Assembly: GCF_003265355.1 (NCBI RefSeq)
Contig: NZ_QFRW01000326.1
Span: 1 to 54,765 of the forward strand
DNA length: 54,765 nucleotides
Origin: Glycomyces dulcitolivorans
GTDB lineage: Bacteria; Actinomycetota; Actinomycetes; Mycobacteriales; Micromonosporaceae
Reading direction: 5' to 3'
Position numbers and translations under genes: made by a program. The notes under the pieces were generated by a model that saw nothing but the letters and a program-made list of their open reading frames with translations, was not told the origin of the DNA and ran no database searches. Below, one piece after another: positions 35,795 through 43,788 of the stretch (the stretch's first letter is position 1; the number at the start of each line of letters is the position of its first letter).

Positions 35795-36940
35795 TCAAGA
35801 CTCCAAGGCAGCCTTGGCCTTGGTCCGATGACCAGGGAACAGGTTCAGCTCCTTCAATTCGGCTGCGCTGACCCAGGCGGTGCTGCTCACCTCGTGATTG
35901 GGAGTGACAGCAACCTGTTCGGGTCGGAGCCGGGTGGAGAACACTGCTATGACAGGGATGGTCGTTCGCTCGGTGGAAATGGCTCTGTTGTCAAAGACGT
36001 CCACCAGCCGCAGTTTCTCGGGCGCAATGTCGACACCGATCTCCTCGAATGCTTCCCTCGCGGCCGTCCCGGACCAGGACTCACCGACCTCGCATGCTCC
36101 GCCCGGCATCGCCCATTGGCCGGTATCCGAACGTTGAATGAGCAGGACGCCGCCGTCTCCATCGAGGATCGCAAGCTCAGCGCCGGTTGCCGCCGCCGCT
36201 TCGTGATCGCCGGAAAATGCGAACCTCTGATACTTGACCGGGTTGATCGAAATGTTCGACGCCAGGCGCTTGAGGTGCTCGAACCGTTCGATGTTGTACT
36301 TGTCAGCCGTTTCCGCAGCCCCTTCAGCGGCAAGCGCCGTGACCTCCCGGCAGATGGCCGCGGCAACAGGGCTGACGGACATCGGGAGGCCGTTGCCCCG
36401 CACAGGCGGACCAGGGACCGCCGCCGGCGATACCCCGGTGAGGCGATGCTGCATGGCGGTATCGGGCGCGGGCCAGGACCCCTGAATCTCGATTCGCGAA
36501 AGACTGCTGGTGAGCCTGTAGATCGCCAGGTGCGAATGCGGGTCGGGCAACCCAAGGGCATGGCTGTCGGTCAAAGCGTGGGGCCTTCCGGGCTCGGCCG
36601 CGACGAGCCGGTATGCCGCGGCCGAGAGCGCTTCAGGGAGCAACGTCCTGGGGTCCAGATGGAAAGTCCGCCAAAGCCGGGAGCCGTCAGCGCAGTCGAC
36701 GTGAAGAGCGGCAGCGGCCTTCGGGGTGTGGATTCCGCGATCCTCCTTGAAGTGCTCCTCGATGACGTCCACGTCTCGCCTGTCGACCAGTGAGGCGAGC
36801 TCCGCAGCGTGCCGCCGCAGCCGCTCGAACCGCTCGCGATCGAACCGATCGGGGCGGTAATGCAGCCCGAGGGTCGCCTGGGCACGGAAGCGATCGGCCA
36901 ACCAGGCCAGTTGGAGGCTGTCGGCGTGCTCGTTCGTCAT
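35795..36940 (-). CDS. NUDIX hydrolase with long N-terminal domain
   Basis: A 381-residue protein. The C-terminal 150 residues are a NUDIX domain with the box GGACEVGESWSGTAAREAFEEIGVDI, complete in all Glu positions. The 200 residues before it are unusual: they start with a helical segment (LADRFRAQATLGLHYRPDRF) and an IYRLTSSLSRIEIQGSW block of unknown family. A second helical linker EGAAETADKYNIERFEHLKR just ahead of the NUDIX domain resembles the N-terminal domain found in some NUDIX enzymes that act on NDP-linked compounds. ATG 36938-36940 has GAAGGA 5 bases before it. It is the third gene of a minus-strand operon after the SDR gene, so a nucleotide-sugar substrate is a reasonable guess. 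Confidence 0.8.
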   Translation of the reverse strand: MTNEHADSLQLAWLADRFRAQATLGLHYRPDRFDRERFERLRRHAAELASLVDRRDVDVIEEHFKEDRGIHTPKAAAALHVDCADGSRLWRTFHLDPRTLLPEALSAAAYRLVAAEPGRPHALTDSHALGLPDPHSHLAIYRLTSSLSRIEIQGSWPAPDTAMQHRLTGVSPAAVPGPPVRGNGLPMSVSPVAAAICREVTALAAEGAAETADKYNIERFEHLKRLASNISINPVKYQRFAFSGDHEAAAATGAELAILDGDGGVLLIQRSDTGQWAMPGGACEVGESWSGTAAREAFEEIGVDIAPEKLRLVDVFDNRAISTERTTIPVIAVFSTRLRPEQVAVTPNHEVSSTAWVSAAELKELNLFPGHRTKAKAALES

Positions 36941-36973
36941 GGGCATCCTTCGATCAACGGCGCCGTTGGCGGG

Positions 36974-38062
36974 CTACCGGGTGAGCAGGGTTTCGGTGGC
37001 GTAGGCGATGGTGCGGTTCAAGCCCGCCTCCCAGGAGACGGTTGGTTCCCAGCCGACCGCGTCGCGGATCTTGGACGCGTCCACTCGCAGCGCGAGGACT
37101 TCGGAGTCGCCAGGACGGAACCGGTCAGTATCCGACAGCAGCGTTCGAGCGCCCCAGTGCCCGGCCTGCCCGCCGAGGTCGATGATGAGCTGCGCCCAGT
37201 CCCGCATGGTGATGCTTTTGCCGTTGCCATAGGTGTAGACCTCGCCGGCCTTGCCGTGCGCGGCCAGGGCGAGGTGGGCGCGAATCCCGTCGACGAAGAA
37301 GGTGAAGTCGCGCCGGGGCCGGAGGTCGCCGAGGACGATGCGCTCATTGAGGAACGCCTGGCGGATGATCTCGCCGGTGATGAACTCCAGGGACTGGCGG
37401 GGGCCGAAGTGGTTGAACATGCGGACCACGACGACCGGGAGGCCATAGGCGGCGTGGAAGTTACGGGCCAGGAAGTCCTGGGCGACTTTCGAGGTGCCGT
37501 AAATCGACTGCGGGTCGAGCGGTGAACTCTCGTCGAAGACGACTTCGCCGAGGTCGTCACTGTGCCGGAGTCCGTGGGCGTTGCCGTACTCCTCAGAGGT
37601 GCCGACCTGGTCGAAGCAGGCCAGCTCGATGCGGTGGTCGACCAGGGACTGGAGGAGGTTGAGCGTGCCGATGACGTTGGCGTTGAAGACGGCCTGGGGG
37701 AGATGCCAGGAGTAGCCCACGTGACTGAACGCCGCGAAGTTGAACACGAAGACCGGCCGCTCGGCATCAGTGAACGCTCGGACGGTCTGATCGACGGCGA
37801 GCCGGTCGGTCAAGTCGCACCAGTGGAGCGTGAAACGGCTCCGCCGGTGTTCGAGGTGGTAGAGCTGCCGGTGGGCGCGAGGACGGACGAGAACGTGGAC
37901 GTCGGCGCCGAGTTCGAGCAGCGCCTCGGTCAGGTGCGAACCGAGGAACCCGTCCGCCCCCGTAACAAGAACCGGGGCATCCCGGTAGACGTCGGCGAAG
38001 TCGCGCTTGAGCGCAGCGAGTTCCTCGTGCGTGAACGTTCCGGTGACGAGCGCTTCGATCAT
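36974..38062 (-). CDS. NAD-dependent epimerase/dehydratase (extended SDR)
   Basis: A 362-residue extended short-chain dehydrogenase. The NAD loop is VLVTGADGFLGSHLTEAL (Gly-rich 35-41), the catalytic Tyr188 and Lys192 sit in SIYGTSKVAQ, and the TSEEYG motif precedes them at 155-160, the Thr-Ser-Glu pattern of dehydratases such as GDP-mannose 4,6-dehydratase. RPRRDFTFFVDGIRA and GWEPTVSWEAGLNRT are typical of nucleotide-sugar enzymes. It likely dehydrates or epimerises an NDP-sugar. ATG 38062 has GGAG 8 bases upstream. It is flanked in the same direction by a small hypothetical gene and the NUDIX gene. No glycosyltransferase is near, so the sugar's use is unknown. Confidence 0.88.
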   Translation of the reverse strand: MIEALVTGTFTHEELAALKRDFADVYRDAPVLVTGADGFLGSHLTEALLELGADVHVLVRPRAHRQLYHLEHRRSRFTLHWCDLTDRLAVDQTVRAFTDAERPVFVFNFAAFSHVGYSWHLPQAVFNANVIGTLNLLQSLVDHRIELACFDQVGTSEEYGNAHGLRHSDDLGEVVFDESSPLDPQSIYGTSKVAQDFLARNFHAAYGLPVVVVRMFNHFGPRQSLEFITGEIIRQAFLNERIVLGDLRPRRDFTFFVDGIRAHLALAAHGKAGEVYTYGNGKSITMRDWAQLIIDLGGQAGHWGARTLLSDTDRFRPGDSEVLALRVDASKIRDAVGWEPTVSWEAGLNRTIAYATETLLTR

Positions 38063-38153
38063 GGCTGGATCTCCGTTCGATCAATGAGGGCCTTGGAAAT
38101 GGAGTCCGGAAGTGAGGGCCGCCGTCCACCCACGGCGGCCCTCGAGAGTGAAG

Positions 38154-38495
38154 TCAGCGTGCTGAATCCGGTTCAGCGAGTTGCCCACCGTCCCGCAGTG
38201 CGCGGTCGGCCACGATCTCGCCACGGTGCTGCCACTGGAGCGTCGCGCGGGCGAGGACTCGGGCAGCATGGTCCTCTGTGTTCAGCCATTTCGCCCAGTC
38301 CGAGTCCGGGATCAGCCGAGGCTCCCTGGTCTCGAGATGCTCCACCACCCCGACACGTTCTCCCCGCGAGGTCACCGTCAACCGGTCGACGCCGCTGAGG
38401 TGGAACCACACGAACGTCAGCAGGCGCCCGTCGATCTCTGCCGCTTCAAGCGGCAAGGCGTCACCGAGGAGGTCGGTCCCTCCGCTTCCGTTCAT
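38154..38495 (-). CDS. Hypothetical protein of the SDR-NUDIX operon
   Basis: A 113-residue protein of unknown family. It begins MNGSGGTDLLGDALPLEA and continues GRLLTFVWFHLSGVDRLTVT, which look like beta strands, followed by WAKWLNTEDHAARVLARATL, probably a helix. The ATG is preceded by GGAGG at 7 bases, strong support for a real gene. It stands first in a minus-strand operon, 91 bp ahead of the SDR gene. There are no catalytic motifs, membrane segments or signal peptide to assign a function. Confidence 0.65.
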   Translation of the reverse strand: MNGSGGTDLLGDALPLEAAEIDGRLLTFVWFHLSGVDRLTVTSRGERVGVVEHLETREPRLIPDSDWAKWLNTEDHAARVLARATLQWQHRGEIVADRALRDGGQLAEPDSAR

Positions 38496-38688
38496 GACGC
38501 GCCTCCAGGTTCCCGCTCCGCGGGTTGAGTTATCGTCTGCATGTCACCAGTTCGCCTTCCATCTCGTTCTGGTGATGCGGGCCGCCGGGATCGTGAGTCT
38601 CCGGTGGCGGTCCGCTGCTTTCGGGCGATGCGACATGCACCGCTGGAAACTAGAATGAGCGGGGACACACCGGCTGTCACCGTTGCGC

Positions 38689-38722
38689 CGTTGCGGCAAC
38701 TCAAAATGGACGTTCCGCAACG
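38689..38722. promoter_or_regulatory. Inverted repeat upstream of the XRE regulator gene
   Basis: CGTTGCGG (38689-38696) and CCGCAACG (38715-38722) form an inverted repeat with an 18-bp spacer, ending 21 bp before the regulator ATG in the divergent intergenic region. This is a possible operator for that regulator. Confidence 0.45.
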
Positions 38723-38743
38723 TGGCACTCATGGGAGGCCGTC

Positions 38744-40036
38744 ATGGACGATGCAGATGGAGCCCGGCTTCGCGCCGCGCGAATCGAAGCTGGAATCGGG
38801 CTGGACATCCTCGCCCGCATCACCGGCAAGTCGAAGAGCCACCTGTCGCGAGTCGAGCGCGGTATCAGGCCGCTGACTCCAGGGATCGTGCTCGCCTACC
38901 ACCGCGCGCTAGGGTGGTCGCTGCCGATCGGAGTCACGACCAACGCCGCAGGCTCCGTACCTGCTGACGACGACATTGACGAGGCCGAGATGAGACGACG
39001 TACGCTCCTCCGCGGATTCGTGGCGACCACGACCGGCGTCGGCGCTGGCACCCCTCTGGCCGATGAGATCGAAAGCGTCACCGGCCCAGTCGCGGCCCCG
39101 AGCATGGTCAGCGAGTTCGACGCCGAGGAACTTGAGCAGGCCGCGCTCGTGCTCACCTCCCGAGACCTGCGCGGCGGCGGCCACGCCCTCATCAGCGAAG
39201 GCCAATCGCTGCTGACCTGGGCCACCGGCCTGATCGAGCAGACCCGATCCGAAGCCCTCCGCAAACGCCTCGCCTCGGCCGCCGGCTACCTCGCCGACCG
39301 GACCGGCTGGACCGCATTCGACCTCGGACTCCATGACCAGGCGACCCGCATGTTCGGCCTCGGCGTCCGCCTCGCCGCAGAGGCTGACGACCGCAACTTG
39401 ACCGCTCAGGCTCTCTGCGACATGGCCGGACAGGCGGTCTTCCTCGGAAAGCCCTCCGAAGCCCTGGCCTGCGCCGAACTCGCCCTCGCCGACGACTCGA
39501 TCGTCGACCAACTCAAGGCGGCACTCCTCGGTGTGACTGCCGAAGCGTACGGACAGCTCGGCGAACTCAACGAGACCCTGCGCTACATCGACCTCGCCTA
39601 CGAACGCGCCATCGACAGCGAGATCCCGGACGACGCACCCGTCTGGCTCCCCGCCTTCCGCGGACCCCAGACCCTCATGGCCTCAACCGGATTCGCCGCC
39701 TACCTCAGCTACCAGCAGAACCGGCACGCACTGGCAGCCTCCACCGCCCTCGAACACCTCGCCGTGGCAAGCAGCACGCTCGGCAGCTCACGAGGCAGAT
39801 CGGCTACCCTCTGCCGACTGCGACAAGCCTCGATCTCTTGTGCCGCCGGAGAATCCGCTGAAGGCATTTCGCTTGCAGGGCAAGCGGTCAGCGACCTCCA
39901 GCTCGTTCGGTCCACCCGCATCCGCAGAGAACTCCGCATCCTGCGCGAGGCACTTCCCACCGGGAACCACCAAGCGACGGCCGCCTCTGCTCGGATCGAC
40001 CGGCTCCTGACTGGGCAGGTCGTCCCGATCGCATGA
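38744..40036 (+). CDS. XRE family regulator with TPR-like C-terminal domain
   Basis: A 430-residue protein. Residues 5-60 are a Cro/C1-type helix-turn-helix (LRAARIEAGIGLDILARITG, then KSKSHLSRVERGIRPLTPGI). The remaining 300 residues are helical repeats of tetratricopeptide style (ALCDMAGQAVFLGKPSEALACAELAL, then LLGVTAEAYGQLGELNETLRYIDLAYERAI), as in peptide- or partner-sensing regulators common in actinomycetes. ATG 38744 follows GGGAGG. Its stop overlaps the start of the MurJ-like gene (ATGA), so the two are coupled. An inverted repeat sits just upstream. It likely regulates the divergent operons on both sides. Confidence 0.88.
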   Translation: MDDADGARLRAARIEAGIGLDILARITGKSKSHLSRVERGIRPLTPGIVLAYHRALGWSLPIGVTTNAAGSVPADDDIDEAEMRRRTLLRGFVATTTGVGAGTPLADEIESVTGPVAAPSMVSEFDAEELEQAALVLTSRDLRGGGHALISEGQSLLTWATGLIEQTRSEALRKRLASAAGYLADRTGWTAFDLGLHDQATRMFGLGVRLAAEADDRNLTAQALCDMAGQAVFLGKPSEALACAELALADDSIVDQLKAALLGVTAEAYGQLGELNETLRYIDLAYERAIDSEIPDDAPVWLPAFRGPQTLMASTGFAAYLSYQQNRHALAASTALEHLAVASSTLGSSRGRSATLCRLRQASISCAAGESAEGISLAGQAVSDLQLVRSTRIRRELRILREALPTGNHQATAASARIDRLLTGQVVPIA

Positions 40037-41580
40037 CAAGTGCGAGAACCCTGCTCGGCCGAAGCTCACTCATCGCCGTCGGCGCACTCTCCAGCCGCAT
40101 CACCGGATTCATCCGCACCGCCGCCATCGGCGCCGCCCTCGGGGCGGGACTGGTCGGCGACGCCTACACCACCGCCGTCATGCTCCCCGGCATCGTCTAC
40201 GAGATCCTCCTCGGCGGCATCGGCACCGCAGTCCTCGTTCCCCTCCTCAACCAGGCCAAGACCAACCACCGGGACGGCGGACGCGAGTTCGCCCAACGAC
40301 TCCTCAGCTTCGCCGCCATCGCCTTCGGCCTCGTTGCCCTCGTTACAACCACAGCCGTACCGCTGCTGATCCCCCTCCTCGGCGGCTCCGCAACTCACGG
40401 CGAGAGCGCGAACCTGACCACCGCCTTCGCGATGTTCACCGTGCCCGCCGTGTTCTTCTACGGCATCGGAGCCGTCGCCACCGCGATCCTCAACGCACGC
40501 GGCACCTTCACACTCCCCGCCTGGTCCCCGGCCTGCAACAACCTCACCCTCATCACCGCAGCACTGGTCCTCATCGCCTTCCCCGCCGATGACTTCGGGG
40601 ACCTCCGCATGATGCTGTTGGGTGGTGCCACATTGATCGGCGCTGCACTCCAAGCGATGATCCTCATCCCCGCCATGCGAAAAGCGGGCGTGCCCTGGCG
40701 ATGGAAACCGAGCCTGCGAGGATTCGGACTCCGCAGCCTCTCAACGACGGTCCTGTGGGTCACCGCCTACGTCACCGCCGGCCAACTCGGCCTCCTGGTC
40801 ATCCTCGGACTCATCCGAGCCGCCGCCGCCGAAGGCGGTCCCGGCCCGCTGATCTACAACAACGCCTGGGTCCTGCTCATGATGGCCTACGGCATCCTCG
40901 CCCTACCCGTCATCACCGCACTCACACCCGAACTCTCCAAACCCAACCAACCAGACTCGGCGTCGACCGCGAACCAGTACCGACGCGGGCTACGGCTCCT
41001 CCTCATGCTCACGGCACCAGCCGTCGCCGCAATGATCGCGCTGGCAGAACCCATCGCAGTGGTCCTCTTCGAATGGGGCGACTACACCCACGCCGCAGCT
41101 CTGGCAACTGCCCCCGTCATCGCCGCCGCAGGACTGGCCCTGATCCCATACTCGATCTCACAGCTTCAGCTCTTCACCTTCCTCGCAATCGGCGACGCCC
41201 GAACCCCAGCACAGATCATGATCTGGTCGACCATCCTTAGAGTTGCGCTTTGCCTCGGCGCCTTCGCGCTCGTGCCCCCTGAACACCTGGCCGCAGTGCT
41301 GATGCTGGTCAACGCCATCGCTTACACAATCGTCTCGGTGAGCTCAACCCTCGTGCTCAACCGCCGGGCGGCCGAGGGGCATGTCGTGAACTTCGGGCCC
41401 GTGATTCGGTGGAGCGGTGGTATTGCGATGCTTCTGGTCTTCGGGGTCGTGTTCTGGTGGGCGGCTTCGGCGTTGTTCACCACCTGGAAGACCGCTGAAT
41501 TCTTGACCTTGGTCGTGTGCGCACCGGCATTCGCAGCGGCCTACCTCCCTGCCATCCGCACCGCCCGGACCCGAAGATGA
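40033..41580 (+). CDS. MurJ/MviN-like lipid flippase
   Basis: A 515-residue integral membrane protein with about 14 segments, the size and topology of MurJ, the MOP-superfamily flippase of lipid II. It starts with TLLGRSSLIAVGALSSRITG, then FIRTAAIGAALGAGLVGDAY, the MurJ N-terminal pattern with an Arg facing the cavity, followed by LLGGIGTAVLVPLLNQAKT. YGIGAVATAILNARGTFTLP and FFYG segments are likewise characteristic. It starts inside the stop codon of the XRE regulator. The essential murJ normally lies elsewhere in the genome, so this is likely an accessory paralogue. It may flip another polyprenyl-linked glycolipid, perhaps one made with the nearby SDR enzyme. Confidence 0.87.
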   Translation: MTSARTLLGRSSLIAVGALSSRITGFIRTAAIGAALGAGLVGDAYTTAVMLPGIVYEILLGGIGTAVLVPLLNQAKTNHRDGGREFAQRLLSFAAIAFGLVALVTTTAVPLLIPLLGGSATHGESANLTTAFAMFTVPAVFFYGIGAVATAILNARGTFTLPAWSPACNNLTLITAALVLIAFPADDFGDLRMMLLGGATLIGAALQAMILIPAMRKAGVPWRWKPSLRGFGLRSLSTTVLWVTAYVTAGQLGLLVILGLIRAAAAEGGPGPLIYNNAWVLLMMAYGILALPVITALTPELSKPNQPDSASTANQYRRGLRLLLMLTAPAVAAMIALAEPIAVVLFEWGDYTHAAALATAPVIAAAGLALIPYSISQLQLFTFLAIGDARTPAQIMIWSTILRVALCLGAFALVPPEHLAAVLMLVNAIAYTIVSVSSTLVLNRRAAEGHVVNFGPVIRWSGGIAMLLVFGVVFWWAASALFTTWKTAEFLTLVVCAPAFAAAYLPAIRTARTRR

Positions 41581-41591
41581 TTCGTCCCGAA

Positions 41592-41725
41592 TTAGCCGTC
41601 GCCGGGTTCGTTGTCGATGCCGAAGGCGGCGGGCGCGGGGTGGTCGGCGTAGTGGCGGGTGAGGTGGTTGGTGAAGCGGAGGGCGTGCTTGAGGAAGTGC
41701 GGGTGGCCGGAAGTGCCGATGCTCG
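41592..41725 (-). pseudogene. C-terminal remnant of an unknown gene
   Basis: The minus strand reads IGTSGHPHFLKHALRFTNHL and then TRHYADHPAPAAFGIDNEPG, ending in TAA at 41592-41594. This looks like a genuine protein end but has no start. Upstream it dissolves into other frames. I read it as the tail of a truncated gene. The 344-bp gap between the MurJ-like and Phd-like genes holds nothing else that I can support. Confidence 0.4.
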
Positions 41726-41924
41726 CACGCCTCTCCGTCCTCCGCTCCTTTAGGCAGTCGATGGTCACCCAGCTCGGCAGCCCTTCGCCGATCCCGACGA
41801 ATTCGTCCGAGTTCGCCGCCGACCGATGCTTTACCGGGTCGGTGGCGGTAGGCGGGTGGGGCGACTGTCACCGCGCACTGCGTGTCGCTTGAGGTTGCCT
41901 GCTTGAACGTCCACAATCTTCTCC

Positions 41925-42380
41925 ATGAGCGAAATCATTCTGAAGGCATCAGATCTGAGAAACAGCGAGTACTGCTTTGACCTGGCGGAAACCCATGGCA
42001 TGGTCGCGGTTACCAAGTTCGGCAAGCCGATCGGATTCCTTGTGGGTGCCGAGGAGGGCGAGCGGATCCGTGAGGAGCGTGGCCGCCTTGGCGATGAGAA
42101 GTCGAGAAACGGCGACAGGCACGAAGCTGAGTGTCGGGAGGAGGTCCGGCTATTGAAGGCGGAGGTTCAGCGTTTGCAGGCGCAGCCTGAGAGCGAGTGC
42201 CGCAGATGTGAATGGGCGTGGTCGGAAATGGCCGATCTCCGGGGGCAGAACCAGCGTCTCCGACTCGACTACCAGCTCCTCGGCCACCGTACGGGTGAAG
42301 ACGGGCGACTCATTGCAGAAGGCGAGCTCCCCTTCTATGTGGCTTCGAGTCATGCCGTCGTACTGAGGGAAATTGGATAA
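41925..42380 (+). CDS. Phd-like small protein with coiled coil
   Basis: A 151-residue protein. The first 50 residues, LRNSEYCFDLAETHGMVAVT and then KFGKPIGFLVGAEEGERI, resemble the Phd/YefM antitoxin fold, whose dimer binds DNA. A charged helical stretch follows (EEVRLLKAEVQRLQAQPE), probably coiled coil, and a short C-terminal domain. No toxin gene lies next to it, so it may be an orphan antitoxin or a regulator. It converges on the TIR-SAVED gene with a 34-bp gap. It is not obviously part of the CBASS operon. Confidence 0.6.
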   Translation: MSEIILKASDLRNSEYCFDLAETHGMVAVTKFGKPIGFLVGAEEGERIREERGRLGDEKSRNGDRHEAECREEVRLLKAEVQRLQAQPESECRRCEWAWSEMADLRGQNQRLRLDYQLLGHRTGEDGRLIAEGELPFYVASSHAVVLREIG

Positions 42381-42414
42381 GGCCGTGGATGCCGTGGTGG
42401 GAGTCCTGGTTCGA

Positions 42415-43734
42415 TCACAGTCCGGCTGATCCGCGCGCAGGTGGAGAATCGACCACCTCTTCGACGGGACCGTTCGCGGCGGAAGTCCGGACCCGCAGCG
42501 TGGGAAGATACATGGGACGAAAATCCTTGCCGGAAACGGGCACTGAGTCGTTCCATTCGTAGATCACGCATCTGATGGTGTTGAGCAGTCGTCCTGTCAG
42601 GACTGCGATCGGGAAGGGACATCGCAGAAGCAGGTGGACCTCGGCGTTGCCGTTCTCGTTCGCGATCATTCGGATGTGCGCGGCGGCCTCGGCTGCGATG
42701 GTGCCCGCGTCCTTCGGGTCCAAGAGTTCGCTGCTCGTACTGGTCAGGTGCCTCCAGGCTCGGAAGGTGGAACCCTGTTCATCGAGGAACCGCTCGAAGG
42801 CGGCGTTGCTGGGTTGCGGGAGCAGATCCAGGTAAACCGCTACTGCGGGACGTGCGGCAGGTTCGGAGTGAACGAAGCCTTCTGCCGCGACTCGGACGAG
42901 GGAAGTGGGGGCGTGCCGGGCTTCTCCACGTCCTGTCCACGACTTGTGTCGTTGGTCGACCACCTCGATCTCGCCGATCCGGGTGGAGGGGAGGGCGGCC
43001 CCGAGCGTGAAGGCGACGGAGAGGTGCGCTCCTCCGTGGATGCGGACGCGGTGCGCGCCCGACTGCGTCACAGCGTTCGGCAGGGAACCGAGGGTTGATT
43101 GCAGGTCGCGCAGGCCGTCCGGATCGGGAAGCCGTTCGTGCACGGAAGGACGGATGCGAATATCGAGCTGGTGGGTGGTGCGGTCGAAGACCTGCGGCGT
43201 GTTCCTGGTCTGCACCGATAGGCTGAAGGTGCTGCCCTGCGCTGCGACAATCGGTCGCTGATGGGCGATCCGGCGCCACAGCAGACGTTGCACAAGGTTT
43301 TCGAGTCCTTGACGATCGGTGGCCTGCTGGTCGACAACGCGAAGGGTTCCCGGTTCAAATTCCAGGAGGCGGTCCGGCGCGTGATGGTCGAGCCCGCCGT
43401 CCTTGTTCTCGACGGCATTGGCGATGCCGAGTGAGAACCGGGAGTGCGCCTGATGCAGTCCGAGCAGGTGCGGCGCTTCGAGCATCTTGATGATCGGGCT
43501 GTGCCCGACTTCTGGGGTGACGACCAGGACGCCGCCGGAGATGCCGTCGTCGATTGCTTCAATGAGCCGCTCGTTTGTGTCGCCCGGTGACAGGTCCTCG
43601 CGGTCGCGCCAGACCGGGATCCCAGTAGTGCGCAACAGCCACGCGAGCTCCTCCGCGATCGCGCTGCCGTCGCTGTGTCGATAGGAGATGAAGATCGGAC
43701 CGGCCGGATCAATGGTGGTAGTACCGATGTCCAT
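42415..43734 (-). CDS. TIR-SAVED effector of a CBASS system
   Basis: A 439-residue protein with an N-terminal TIR domain (12-110) and a C-terminal SAVED domain. TIR starts with IFISYRHSDGSAIAEELAWL and has VWRDREDLSPGD. Glu86 in KMLEAPHL is the best candidate for the catalytic Glu of NAD+ hydrolysis. The SAVED half ends with EVHLLLRCPFPIAVLTGRLL, the strand-helix pattern of this cyclic-nucleotide sensor. In studied TIR-SAVED proteins, binding of a cyclic oligoadenylate makes the protein polymerise and the TIR domain deplete NAD+, killing the infected cell. ATG 43734 has AAAGGA upstream. It is the last gene of the operon, 54 bp after the E1 gene. Confidence 0.87.
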   Translation of the reverse strand: MDIGTTTIDPAGPIFISYRHSDGSAIAEELAWLLRTTGIPVWRDREDLSPGDTNERLIEAIDDGISGGVLVVTPEVGHSPIIKMLEAPHLLGLHQAHSRFSLGIANAVENKDGGLDHHAPDRLLEFEPGTLRVVDQQATDRQGLENLVQRLLWRRIAHQRPIVAAQGSTFSLSVQTRNTPQVFDRTTHQLDIRIRPSVHERLPDPDGLRDLQSTLGSLPNAVTQSGAHRVRIHGGAHLSVAFTLGAALPSTRIGEIEVVDQRHKSWTGRGEARHAPTSLVRVAAEGFVHSEPAARPAVAVYLDLLPQPSNAAFERFLDEQGSTFRAWRHLTSTSSELLDPKDAGTIAAEAAAHIRMIANENGNAEVHLLLRCPFPIAVLTGRLLNTIRCVIYEWNDSVPVSGKDFRPMYLPTLRVRTSAANGPVEEVVDSPPARGSAGL

Positions 43735-43788
43735 GCGGATCCTTTCCGACCGGGCCGTTGCGGGCTGCTCGGGCGAGCTGCCCGCCTC

